A DNA stretch of 64,000 nucleotides from Chlorobiaceae bacterium (lineage in GTDB: Bacteria; Bacteroidota; Ignavibacteria; Ignavibacteriales; Ignavibacteriaceae), in contig PNNF01000013.1 in NCBI GenBank assembly GCA_013824085.1, positions 1-64,000 of the forward strand, in the 5' to 3' direction. The position numbers and the translations under genes are program-made. Within the stretch, counting starts at the first letter, position 1. Each line of letters opens with the position of its first letter. Shown piece by piece: positions 54,341 to 62,911 of the stretch. Below the pieces are notes generated by a model. The model was not told the DNA's origin, made no database searches, and saw only the letters and a list, made by a program, of their open reading frames with translations.

Positions 54341-54369
54341 AGGCGGTTGAAAGACCGCCTTTTTTTTTG
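54341..54369 (+). terminator. rho-independent terminator after abgT
   Basis: AGGCGGT paired with ACCGCCT around a short TGAAAG loop, followed by nine T. It lies 30 bases after the abgT stop. The next 238 bases, up to the convergent HhH gene, contain no gene. Confidence 0.85.
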
Positions 54370-54607
54370 TGATAAAAATATAAGCAGGAAAAAAAATTAT
54401 AGTGCCTTCCCAAAAATTACTTTAGCTTTCATTAATCAACAAGGGAAGCGTCTCAACTCCTTTAGAATCAGCATAATTCGATGCACGCACAAACTTTGAT
54501 TAAACAATTATTGAATTAGCATGGTTAAAATATTTTTGAAAAAAGTCTCTATCTATTTTTCATAACAAAAAAAATTTTTTAATGAAGATTTTGAAAGAAA
54601 AATAATA

Positions 54608-56611
54608 TTAAAATCTATAATCCAATTGTAAATTCAACCTATTGTCGAGGTTATTAAATATTTCGGAATTTCCCGAGCTTAGAGTTCTCTCATTCGGTTT
54701 GTAAGTTTCAGAATACTTTACTGAAAAATCGAGAACATTAAACAATTCATATTTGACCAATAAATACCAGCGCATTCCGCTTCCAAACATTGGTAAATTA
54801 GTCATTACGCCGGGTACATCGTTTTCAAATTCATAAATCGCGGCGTTGAATGAATCAGTCTTGAAAAAAATTATTCTGCTTTGAATCGAAAAATCTCTTG
54901 AAACGATTACTCTGAAATCTTGGAAAGTAAGAAAACCTTTTTCAGCTTCTTCAGCGCCGTCAATCTTAAAATTATTAATTTCAAATCTCGTTCGAGATCT
55001 TAGATTCTTGCTGATTGTGTAGGTGAAATCTAATCTTAAGTTTGTGCGATTTCTATTTGTAATTTCTCTAAAAATATTTTCCCCAAACAAGACTTCTTTA
55101 TTTTCAGTCTTGATTTGTAAATGTGTTTCCAATGCTTTAATCGGTTTCGATCTAATCGAAAATAAAAATTCATTTCCAGTTGAGGGAAGTCTCAAAGTTC
55201 CTTTTGGTGCTGGGAATCTAAAAAAATCGGCATAAAAATTTATCATACCAAAACTTGTTCGCCACTTAAAACCGGAATAAATTCCGAACTCATTGTTTGA
55301 TTGAGAACCACTTTCAACAAATGGATTTCCGTGCAGTGCGAAAAAATTTCGAGGATAACTTCGAATAGAATTTAAGATTGAAAAATTTCTATTCAGAACA
55401 ATTTCTACTGAATTTATTGATGCAACCGATGACCCATTAAAAGCAAACTCCCCATTGAAATTTATATTCATAATGTTGTAACTATATGTCGCAGAATAAT
55501 AAGTAAAATTATCTCCACTTGGTTCATATGGTGAGTCAGTTTTTTCGAGTGGAGCACTTAATCTTGAATTCATCACAAGAAAACCGAGAGTTAAACTATT
55601 TATATCAACAAATAAATTCGAGCCAATTAATTTTTCTCTTGCACTATTTTTATTTCTCAGCTCTGATTGAGTTCGATGAAATCCATCAAATGGAGTTGAT
55701 GTAATTTGGTTTGTGAGTGAATCGATATTTGCATCCATAAAATTATTCGAGTAGAAAAATGTCATTCGAGTTGTTTCATAATTTAGTGAGAATGCAATTC
55801 CTCTGAAAAAATTATTTTCGTCAGTGCTTCTGTATGGAAAAATATTTTTGCTGCGACGAATAATTGGTGACACTGCGTCAGATGATTTCGAGCTTGAAAA
55901 TGGCGACCACAACACTAACCCTTGTCCAAATTCAGTTTGAAAATCTCCGACAATAATTCTTTTTAAAAAATAAAAATCATCTGCAGAGACAAAGAAAGAA
56001 TTAAAATCTGTAAATGATTTTTCTCCTGCGTCTTTTTCTATCAAAGCTCCCGCACTGAAATCTTTCCAATCTGCTAAAACTCTTGAATAAGATTTTAATT
56101 TTGTGCCTTGAAATTTATCATCTAAAAATCCGCTTCTTGTTTGCAGATCAGTTTGTCCACGTTGTCGAAAATTTATTTTTAAGTCATCAAAGAATGAACG
56201 TCTTCTGACCACGGGGTCTTCAAAATTCATATCGAAACTAACTGCACCAGTCTTTACGAAGGGTAGTATTTTATTTACTAATTCGATATCAATTCCAACA
56301 ACCATAAAAAGTTCATTGATTGAAAAAAAATCACCGAATCTTTTTCTATGCTCAACAATTAATGTGGCGTTCAATAAATCCATCAAAGGAATTTTTTGAA
56401 GTTCATCAAGCGTAGCACTATTAACGTCTATCGGGTTTCTTCTTAATTCTTCGAGTGCACCGAAAATTTCATCACCTTCAGATTCAATTTCGGAATTATC
56501 GATTAGCTCTTCAATAGCTTCATTCTCATCAACGATAACCGTATCAACTTGTGAGAAGCTAAAATTAATTGCTCCTATCAGAAAAAATGAGATCAATATT
56601 TTTAATATCAT
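54608..56611 (-). CDS. helix-hairpin-helix plus outer-membrane protein
   Basis: A 667-residue exported protein (signal ISFFLIGAINFSFS). Residues about 50-115 form a ComEA-type helix-hairpin-helix (RRNPIDVNSATLDELQKIPL, then RKRFGDFFSINELFMVVGID). The remaining ~540 residues are beta strands typical of an outer-membrane barrel (VIIGDFQTEFGQGLVLWSPF, NFALHGNPFVESGSQSN, and the end LDNRLNLQLDYRF). Proteins with this pairing occur in Bacteroidetes without known function. The start directly follows the stop of the PorV-like gene, so they are probably co-expressed. Confidence 0.72.
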   Translation of the reverse strand: MILKILISFFLIGAINFSFSQVDTVIVDENEAIEELIDNSEIESEGDEIFGALEELRRNPIDVNSATLDELQKIPLMDLLNATLIVEHRKRFGDFFSINELFMVVGIDIELVNKILPFVKTGAVSFDMNFEDPVVRRRSFFDDLKINFRQRGQTDLQTRSGFLDDKFQGTKLKSYSRVLADWKDFSAGALIEKDAGEKSFTDFNSFFVSADDFYFLKRIIVGDFQTEFGQGLVLWSPFSSSKSSDAVSPIIRRSKNIFPYRSTDENNFFRGIAFSLNYETTRMTFFYSNNFMDANIDSLTNQITSTPFDGFHRTQSELRNKNSAREKLIGSNLFVDINSLTLGFLVMNSRLSAPLEKTDSPYEPSGDNFTYYSATYSYNIMNINFNGEFAFNGSSVASINSVEIVLNRNFSILNSIRSYPRNFFALHGNPFVESGSQSNNEFGIYSGFKWRTSFGMINFYADFFRFPAPKGTLRLPSTGNEFLFSIRSKPIKALETHLQIKTENKEVLFGENIFREITNRNRTNLRLDFTYTISKNLRSRTRFEINNFKIDGAEEAEKGFLTFQDFRVIVSRDFSIQSRIIFFKTDSFNAAIYEFENDVPGVMTNLPMFGSGMRWYLLVKYELFNVLDFSVKYSETYKPNERTLSSGNSEIFNNLDNRLNLQLDYRF

Positions 56612-57511
56612 TTATTCATTACCCAAATATTTTTTTATTCTGTCGGTTCTATTTCCTTCATTTTTCCCCAATGAAATCAGCAATCCAAATTGATGAGTAA
56701 ATCCAAGTACTTGATGATGATTCATTGCATAATCAAATTGAAAATTTTTGTAGTAGAAACCGACACCTGCTGAAAATCGTGAAGGAAATGTAGAGAAACC
56801 AGTTCGGATAGCTATGAAATCGAGTAAGTCATAATTTAAACCAAAATTTATATTTGGGTCAAAGAGAAGTTCTTTCTCGATATTTACGTTTAATGAGAAG
56901 GAGCGAATTAAATCATAACTGAAACCACTTTTGAATACGACTGGAATTGGTTCGCTATCATTTTGCCACGTTGCACGATTTAAGTTTTTTACGAAAACTC
57001 CCCAACGTAAATCATCAGTAAAATAAATTAGTGCACCTAAATCGAGTGAGTAAATAAAATCACTTCCATAATTTTTTATTGTCAATGAATGAAGATTGAC
57101 ATTCGTTCCGATAAAATATTTTTTATCTAAAGAGTTAGAATATGTTAATGTTAATTTATTTTCTCGATACAATTCAAACCCATAAGTCATCAAACCTAAT
57201 CCTAACGAACCAAAACTTGTTGGCTCGTGATAAGCAAGAAAGCCGCTTGATAATTGCTTCAATCCAAAAGGAGCGGGGGAGTAGAAGAAGCCGACTTCAC
57301 GCCAATTCATTTGTGAGAGTCCCGCGGGATTATTAAAAATTGTGAACACATCATTGCTCAATGCGATATCAGAATTTGACATTCCGAGCTGCTTGGCGCC
57401 GGGGTTTGTTTGTCCCATTAAATTGGGTGAAAATGATTGCAACAAAATTAATATTATTGTAATGCAAACTTTGTTCAGTTGTTTGATAGCTTTCAAATAC
57501 ATATTTTTCAT
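56612..57511 (-). CDS. PorV/FadL-like outer-membrane protein
   Basis: About 300 residues with N-terminal signal LNKVCITIILILLQSFSPNLMG. The sequence GAKQLGMSNSDIALSNDVFTIFNNPAGLSQM is the PorV/UPF0164 opening (A-L-x-N-P-A-G-L); later parts are barrel strands, closing QFGLLISLG. PorV proteins bind T9SS cargo tails in the outer membrane; this one is less standard than PorQ at 28 kb and carries an extra C-terminal KKYLGNE tail. I choose the ATG at 57511 (MKNMYLK) because the longer frame would overlap the divergent gene. Confidence 0.7.
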   Translation of the reverse strand: MKNMYLKAIKQLNKVCITIILILLQSFSPNLMGQTNPGAKQLGMSNSDIALSNDVFTIFNNPAGLSQMNWREVGFFYSPAPFGLKQLSSGFLAYHEPTSFGSLGLGLMTYGFELYRENKLTLTYSNSLDKKYFIGTNVNLHSLTIKNYGSDFIYSLDLGALIYFTDDLRWGVFVKNLNRATWQNDSEPIPVVFKSGFSYDLIRSFSLNVNIEKELLFDPNINFGLNYDLLDFIAIRTGFSTFPSRFSAGVGFYYKNFQFDYAMNHHQVLGFTHQFGLLISLGKNEGNRTDRIKKYLGNE

Positions 57512-57542
57512 AAAATAAAATTTAAGTGAATGTAAAATTATC

Positions 57543-58418
57543 ATGAAAAACATTATTATCATCTTTTTTCTCTTCTTTTCAAATTCTTTTTCACAAGAAT
57601 TGGATGCAACAGTTAATGTCAGATTGCAGAATATTCCTGAATCAAATAGAGATGCATTAATAAATTTTGAAAATAGTGTTAAAGATTATTTGAACAATAC
57701 AAAATTCACGGGTAGTCCCTGGAGCTATCAAAGAATTAAATGTAATTTCGTAATCAATATTTCAAGCGCCATTGATGAAGTAACTTACATAGCACAAGTT
57801 TTTATTGTAAGTCAAAGAAATCAAATCTATTCAGGCAAACCCTCGCAGCTATTGAACATAATGGATAACAACTGGAATTTTCTGTATGAAAAAAATCAAT
57901 CATTTTTTTTCTATCCGGATCAATTTAATTCTCTCACATCATTTCTTGATTACTACGCATTATTAATTATTGGAATGGATAACGATAGTTGGGAAAGTTT
58001 ATCTGGAACTCCGCAATTCAATAGAGCTTCTAACATTGTTAATCTTGGTATCAATACACGCTTTTCAAATGGCTGGCAAAGAACATCGGGAAATTTTAAT
58101 CGCAGAGATTTAATTGAAGATTTGTTGAATGAAAAATATCGGCCTGTGCGCGAAGGTTTTTTTGTGTATCATTTAGGATTAGATATTTTTCCGAAGAATA
58201 AACAAAAGGGACAAGAAAATATTTTAGCGTTTATTAAACGACTCGAAGAAGTAAGATCAAAAATTGATTTGCGAAGTATCTACATAAAAACTTTATTTGA
58301 TGCTAAGAGCCAAGAGATTGTAGAATATATGCGAGATTATCCAGATAAAAGTTTTGTGCGAACATTGAAGGCAATTGATCCACCCCACTCTGCTAAGTAC
58401 GACGAACTATTGAGATAA
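57543..58418 (+). CDS. DUF4835/PorD-type protein
   Basis: A 291-residue exported protein (signal IIIIFFLFFSNSFSQ). It follows the DUF4835 pattern: QELDATVNVRLQNIPESNRDAL, SVKDYLNNTKFTG, RIKCNFVINISS, QRNQIYSGK, FYPDQFNSLTSFLDYYALLIIG, EGFFVYHLGLDIF. In Bacteroidetes DUF4835 proteins are now associated with the T9SS as PorD. It is divergent from the PorV-like/HhH gene pair with about 30 bases between starts, so a shared control region is likely. Confidence 0.85.
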   Translation: MKNIIIIFFLFFSNSFSQELDATVNVRLQNIPESNRDALINFENSVKDYLNNTKFTGSPWSYQRIKCNFVINISSAIDEVTYIAQVFIVSQRNQIYSGKPSQLLNIMDNNWNFLYEKNQSFFFYPDQFNSLTSFLDYYALLIIGMDNDSWESLSGTPQFNRASNIVNLGINTRFSNGWQRTSGNFNRRDLIEDLLNEKYRPVREGFFVYHLGLDIFPKNKQKGQENILAFIKRLEEVRSKIDLRSIYIKTLFDAKSQEIVEYMRDYPDKSFVRTLKAIDPPHSAKYDELLR

Positions 58419-58419
58419 G

Positions 58420-60411
58420 TTATTTTATTTCGATGCGATTAATAATTGTGTTCTCTTGAACAAGGTTAACAACGTCAAAGCCCTCAATCACTCTTGCAAA
58501 GACTGTGTAACGTCCATTGAGATGCGGAAACGATGCGAGTGATACAAACCATTGCGAACCTTCAGTATCTTTACCTGAGCTTGCCATTCCAACAAAATTA
58601 GTAGAAAAATATAATGGTGAATATTCTGAAATAATTTGGTAGCCAGGTCCACCCCAACCAGTTTTTGAAGGGTCGCCCGCTTGAATTACAAAGCCGGGAA
58701 CAACTCTGTGAAAAATATTTCTTGCAAATAATCTTTGTTGAACTGACAAACAAAAACTACCTACTGATACTGGAGCATAATCAGGCATAAACTCAATCTT
58801 GAACTCACCAATTTCAGTTATGACTGTTGCAGTTTTAAATTTAAAAGCATTATTCCAAATAGTATTGAATTGTCCAAGCTCTTTAACCAAACCCTCTAAT
58901 GGTTCATTCAATTTTTGTAAAGCATATTTTTTTATTGAATAAATGCGCGAAGTTTTTAAGATAGACAAAATTTGTTTCTCAAATTCAAGTTCAATTTTAG
59001 CAGCAAATTCAGAGAGTGAAATTAATATCTCTGTATAATCGGAATTGTTAATATTTTTTGTTATCTGGGAATTAATAATTTCTCGAAGCGCAGATTCATT
59101 TTCTGCAATAAAATTTTGATTCAATCCCTCTGCAATAAGCCCAACAATTGCGGGCTGAGCCGTCCTTAACGATTGTAATAAAAATGAATTTAAAATTTCT
59201 GAATTGAAAGCTTTATCATTATGAATTTTCATCAATGCTTCTGTTATGTAAATTCTATTCTCATAATCTTCTATCCTAAAAAGGTTAGTCAGATTTGAAA
59301 TAGGATTGTGTACAAACTGCCGATAGTCTCCCATAAATCTATAAATAAATTCTTTACTCAGCATTCCTTCAAATCTAATTATGAAATAAGTATCATAAAC
59401 TTCTTTAGGTGGAAAGAGGGAATAATATGAAAGAAACAATTCTCCTTTAGTATGCGGATTGTAAACGTTATTGAGAAGTAGATTGTAAAGAGTATCTGTA
59501 ACTTCCTTTTTTAAATTTGCAGAAAAATTTAATTCCTTCAATGAAATTGCGGCTTGAGTAGAAACGTTTGGATTGCTGTCATCTAAAAGAGATTTATAAA
59601 GAAAGAGCAAATCTTTTTTATTGTAATTAAAATGAACGGCACTCTTTGCAGTTTCAACTCGTATTATCCAATTAGGGTGATAAATTAAAGTAGCCAACAG
59701 CGTTGAATCTTGAGGAAAATGTTTTACTCTTCTTAAGCTTGATAAAGAATACTGAATTAGTTTCTCATTTTGATCGTTGTTGAAAATATTTTCTTTAATT
59801 AATGTTACTAAAATTTCATTAGCTTTTTCAAATCCACCTAATCTTGAAAGTGCATACGCAGCATCAGATTTTCTAACAACTGATAAATTTTGATTTTGAA
59901 GTTCCGCAAGAAGAATTTCTTTCGTCAAATCATTATTAATATTTCTGAGCGAAAAATTTACGAAAGCATAGCCAATTCCATTTGGTATTGGTAAACTTGA
60001 ATTCAGATATGTGTTGATTAAAATTTCTAAGTCAGTTTTGCTACCAACTCTTCCAATTGCTTCTAAAATAAATTTTGAAATTTCATCATTCTGTGATTCA
60101 TTTAATTTATTGAAAAGAAACTGAGAACTTTTTTTTGATTCCCCTAAAAGTCCAATAGTGAAGCAGATGTATTCAGCGTGATCTAAAAAATTTAAGCTAA
60201 TCACATTATCGACAAACGAAGTGTCTTGCGAGTTTGCAATACTCAGCAGAGCCGCTCTAATTTTTTTTTCTGCTCCAGAATTTAAGTAACTACTAATTAT
60301 TTCTTTGTCGAATATTCTCTGATATGTTGTTTTTACAAGCTCAAAATCATCTTTACTAAATTGAGCGAATAAAGAATTACATAAAAAAAATATTAAGAAA
60401 ATAATTTTCAT
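58420..60411 (-). CDS. HEAT-repeat and cyclophilin-type peptidyl-prolyl isomerase
   Basis: A 663-residue exported protein (signal IIFLIFFLCNSLFAQ). The first ~480 residues are HEAT-like helical repeats (for example IRAALLSIANSQ, VRKSDAAYALSRLGG, SNPNVSTQAAISLKEL). The last ~150 form a cyclophilin domain: ITEIGEFKIEFMPDYAPVSVGSF, IFHRVVPGFVIQAGDP, GMASSGKDTEGSQWFVSL and HLNGRYTVFARVIEG. FHRVVPGFVIQ holds the catalytic Arg and the QxGD. Folding helper in the periplasm with a built-in binding surface. It runs minus, convergent with the DUF4835 gene, and its start lies ten bases from the acyltransferase stop on the same strand. Confidence 0.85.
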   Translation of the reverse strand: MKIIFLIFFLCNSLFAQFSKDDFELVKTTYQRIFDKEIISSYLNSGAEKKIRAALLSIANSQDTSFVDNVISLNFLDHAEYICFTIGLLGESKKSSQFLFNKLNESQNDEISKFILEAIGRVGSKTDLEILINTYLNSSLPIPNGIGYAFVNFSLRNINNDLTKEILLAELQNQNLSVVRKSDAAYALSRLGGFEKANEILVTLIKENIFNNDQNEKLIQYSLSSLRRVKHFPQDSTLLATLIYHPNWIIRVETAKSAVHFNYNKKDLLFLYKSLLDDSNPNVSTQAAISLKELNFSANLKKEVTDTLYNLLLNNVYNPHTKGELFLSYYSLFPPKEVYDTYFIIRFEGMLSKEFIYRFMGDYRQFVHNPISNLTNLFRIEDYENRIYITEALMKIHNDKAFNSEILNSFLLQSLRTAQPAIVGLIAEGLNQNFIAENESALREIINSQITKNINNSDYTEILISLSEFAAKIELEFEKQILSILKTSRIYSIKKYALQKLNEPLEGLVKELGQFNTIWNNAFKFKTATVITEIGEFKIEFMPDYAPVSVGSFCLSVQQRLFARNIFHRVVPGFVIQAGDPSKTGWGGPGYQIISEYSPLYFSTNFVGMASSGKDTEGSQWFVSLASFPHLNGRYTVFARVIEGFDVVNLVQENTIINRIEIK

Positions 60412-60420
60412 TTTAGCCTT

Positions 60421-61533
60421 TTAAATTTTCATCTCATAAATTCGATACTTTTTATAAATTTCTCCCTGCATCAATTCAGCACCGCGAGTCATCATTTCAT
60501 TATCTTCGAGCACCCAACTTGCTTCGCCAAGAGTAATTCCAATTTCACGAGCCTTCCTAACAATTTCGTAATAGAAGACTGCATCGAGTCCACGCTTTTG
60601 ATATTCAGGAATAATTCCAAGTGTAATAACACGAGCCCAAGGGATACTATTTTTTTGTGTAAAAAGTTTCCAAAGGAATGGAATCAATTTTCCGTTGCAA
60701 GTTTTAAGGAGAAAATTAAAATCTCTGATAGCCAAAGAAAATCCGACGAGCTTGCCATCAATTTCACCGAAGTAAACTCCAATCGGTTCAACCAAAGGTT
60801 TCAAGTCTGCAGCCATTGCTTCAATCTCTGCATCTGTCATTGGAACGAAGCCCCAATTTGGCGCCCAAGTTTTGTTATAGACATACTTTACTTTATCAAG
60901 CTCAGCTCTAAAATTTTTTTTATCTAATGGTTTAAGAACCATTTTAGATCTTTGTTGAGCAATCTCAGCAACGCGTCTAATTTTATCAACAGAAAGAACT
61001 TTGTCAGATTCTAATTTGTAAGCGTATAAATCTTTTATTTTTGATAAGCCAAAATTTTCGCAAAGATCCAGATAATATTTAGGATTGTAGGTCATTAATA
61101 TTTTTGGTGAGTCGTTGAAGCCTTCTAACAACATACCATACTCATCATTGCTTGAGGGATTAGCTGGTCCGCGCATTTCAGTTAAACCTTTTTCTTTCAA
61201 CCAATTTTTTGCGGCTTCAAAAAGTGTGTTAGCAACATTTTGATCATTGATTGATTCGAAGAAACCGAAGAACCCAACTTTATCTTTATGGACTTCATTG
61301 TGAAGATCATTTTTGATTGCAGCAATTCTTCCAACAAGTTCGCCATTGCTATAAGCTAAAAAATATTCAGCTTCTGCATGTTGAAAAAAAGGATTTTTTT
61401 GTTTGTTGAGAAGTTTTTTTCGATCCATTATTAGTGGCGGAACCCAGTATTGATCGCCTTTGTATATCTTCCAAGGAAGTTTGATAAAGTCCATTAGTTC
61501 TGATTTAGTTTGAACTATTTTTATTTCTATCAT
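60421..61533 (-). CDS. bcerS: GNAT-fold N-acyltransferase, bacterial ceramide synthase type
   Basis: A 370-residue protein of the GNAT superfamily. The family pattern is clear: FIKLPWKIYKGDQYWVPPL, then EAEYFLAYSNGELVGRIAAI, LTEMRGPANPSSNDEYGMLL, PKYYLDLCENFGLSKIKDLY and, in the C-half, GFSLAIRDFNFLLK and EYQKRGLDAVFYYEIV. Proteins of this type sit next to spt genes in many bacteria and include the ceramide synthase (bCerS) identified in Caulobacter, which acylates 3-ketosphinganine. RBS AAAGG lies 6 nt before the ATG. An intrinsic terminator stands between it and spt. Assignment to that function is by family and context. Confidence 0.75.
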   Translation of the reverse strand: MIEIKIVQTKSELMDFIKLPWKIYKGDQYWVPPLIMDRKKLLNKQKNPFFQHAEAEYFLAYSNGELVGRIAAIKNDLHNEVHKDKVGFFGFFESINDQNVANTLFEAAKNWLKEKGLTEMRGPANPSSNDEYGMLLEGFNDSPKILMTYNPKYYLDLCENFGLSKIKDLYAYKLESDKVLSVDKIRRVAEIAQQRSKMVLKPLDKKNFRAELDKVKYVYNKTWAPNWGFVPMTDAEIEAMAADLKPLVEPIGVYFGEIDGKLVGFSLAIRDFNFLLKTCNGKLIPFLWKLFTQKNSIPWARVITLGIIPEYQKRGLDAVFYYEIVRKAREIGITLGEASWVLEDNEMMTRGAELMQGEIYKKYRIYEMKI

Positions 61534-61544
61534 CTAAAACCTTT

Positions 61545-61583
61545 CAGAAAAAATAAAATTGCATACCCAGTGCGAGTATGCAA
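61545..61583 (-). terminator. intrinsic terminator/attenuator between spt and the acyltransferase gene
   Basis: Read on the minus strand, TTGCATAC pairs perfectly with GTATGCAA (61559-61566 and 61576-61583) around a nine-base loop and is followed by TTTTATTTTTTC. It lies 25 bases after the spt stop and only 26 bases before the acyltransferase start, so it would terminate most spt transcripts or tune the downstream gene. Confidence 0.75.
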
Positions 61584-61607
61584 AAAAAAAATACAAGATT
61601 ATTAAGA

Positions 61608-62798
61608 TTAAATTAAACCTAATTCTTTTCCAACTTTTTTGAAAGTATCTACAATATAATCCAAATGTTCATCTTCGTGAGTTGACATATAACTAGTTCT
61701 CATCATCTGTCTGCCTTGTGGAACTCCAGGCGAGATAAATGTATTAACGAAGACACCGTTGTCATACAATTTTCTCCACATCATAAAAGCTAATTCATCA
61801 CTACCAACAATCACAGGCACAATAGCAGTTCTGCCATCAACAACGTTGAAGCCAGCTTCAAGCAATTCTTTTCTAACTTTGGATGCATTGCGAATTAATT
61901 TTGTAACTCTTTCTGGTTCTTTTTCGAGAATATCTAAAGCTGCTAAAGCTGCAGCAGTTGAAGCAGGAGTAGGTGAAGCAGAAAATATTAATGCGGCAGC
62001 ATGATGCTTAATAAAATTTAATGCACGTTCCGAGCCAGCAACAAAGCCTCCGAGTGATGCAAATGTTTTGCTGAATGTTCCCATTGTTAAATCAATCTCT
62101 GACTCGAGATCAAATTCACTTGCGGTGCCTCTTCCACCTTTACCAATAACGCCAACTGAATGTGCATCATCAATTAAAGTTCTTGCACCAAATTTTTTTG
62201 CAATTGAATTTAATCTAACAAGATTTACAATCTCGCCACCTGTTGAAAATACACCATCACTAACAATTAGCTTTCCGGCACTTTCAGGTAATTTGGAAAT
62301 TACTCTTTCAAGATCATCCATATCATTATGTTTGTAGCGAACAAATTCTGCAGTAGCACCTTTTGCCATTAAATTTGCGGCAATAATACAAGCGTGATTA
62401 TCTTTATCAGAGATAACATAATCGCCTCTGTTTACAAGCGTAGGAATAATGCCTTGTGCAGTTTGAAATCCAGTACTAAACAATAGCACGGCTTCTGTTC
62501 CGAAAAAAATTGCTAACCTTCTTTCAAGTTCTATGTGAAGGTCTAAAGTTCCAGTTAGATATCTCGAGCCAGAGCAACCTGTCCCATATTTTTCAACTGC
62601 TTTAATAGTAGCTTCCTTAACTAAAGGATGCGAAGTTAAACCAAGATAATTATTAGAACCAGCCATCACTATTTTTTTACCTTCGATCTGAACTACAGGT
62701 CCTTCATTTTCTTCAATTGGTCTAAAGTATGGATACAGCCCTAATTTTTTTATTTCATCTGCTCGATTAAACTCGAAACATTTAGCGAATAAATCCAA
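61608..62798 (-). CDS. spt: serine palmitoyltransferase
   Basis: PLP enzyme of the alpha-oxoamine synthase family that joins serine and an acyl-thioester to make 3-ketosphinganine, the first step of sphingolipid synthesis. It matches Bacteroides-type SPT across its length: [58 protein letters not shown] and [20 protein letters not shown] Lys244 is in [13 protein letters not shown], with His135 and Asp210-Asp211-Ala-His213. The GTFSK motif (not GTLGK) separates it from BioF and Kbl. TTG start with a strong GGAGG four bases before. Length 396. Confidence 0.88.
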   Translation of the reverse strand: MDLFAKCFEFNRADEIKKLGLYPYFRPIEENEGPVVQIEGKKIVMAGSNNYLGLTSHPLVKEATIKAVEKYGTGCSGSRYLTGTLDLHIELERRLAIFFGTEAVLLFSTGFQTAQGIIPTLVNRGDYVISDKDNHACIIAANLMAKGATAEFVRYKHNDMDDLERVISKLPESAGKLIVSDGVFSTGGEIVNLVRLNSIAKKFGARTLIDDAHSVGVIGKGGRGTASEFDLESEIDLTMGTFSKTFASLGGFVAGSERALNFIKHHAAALIFSASPTPASTAAALAALDILEKEPERVTKLIRNASKVRKELLEAGFNVVDGRTAIVPVIVGSDELAFMMWRKLYDNGVFVNTFISPGVPQGRQMMRTSYMSTHEDEHLDYIVDTFKKVGKELGLI

Positions 62799-62911
62799 GA
62801 ATCCTCCGAATATATTTTTTTACGTAATAAATGACTAAAGAAAAAATTTATTTATTAAATTTAAACTCAAACTTATAATTATTGAGACTTAAAAACAAGT
62901 AAAGTATTAAA

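Noticed and set aside
61608-62798. BioF or glycine C-acetyltransferase (Kbl)
   Set aside because: The PLP box is [13 protein letters not shown], and the opening YPYFRPIEE and SGSRYLTGT run match serine palmitoyltransferase; no biotin or threonine genes are near.
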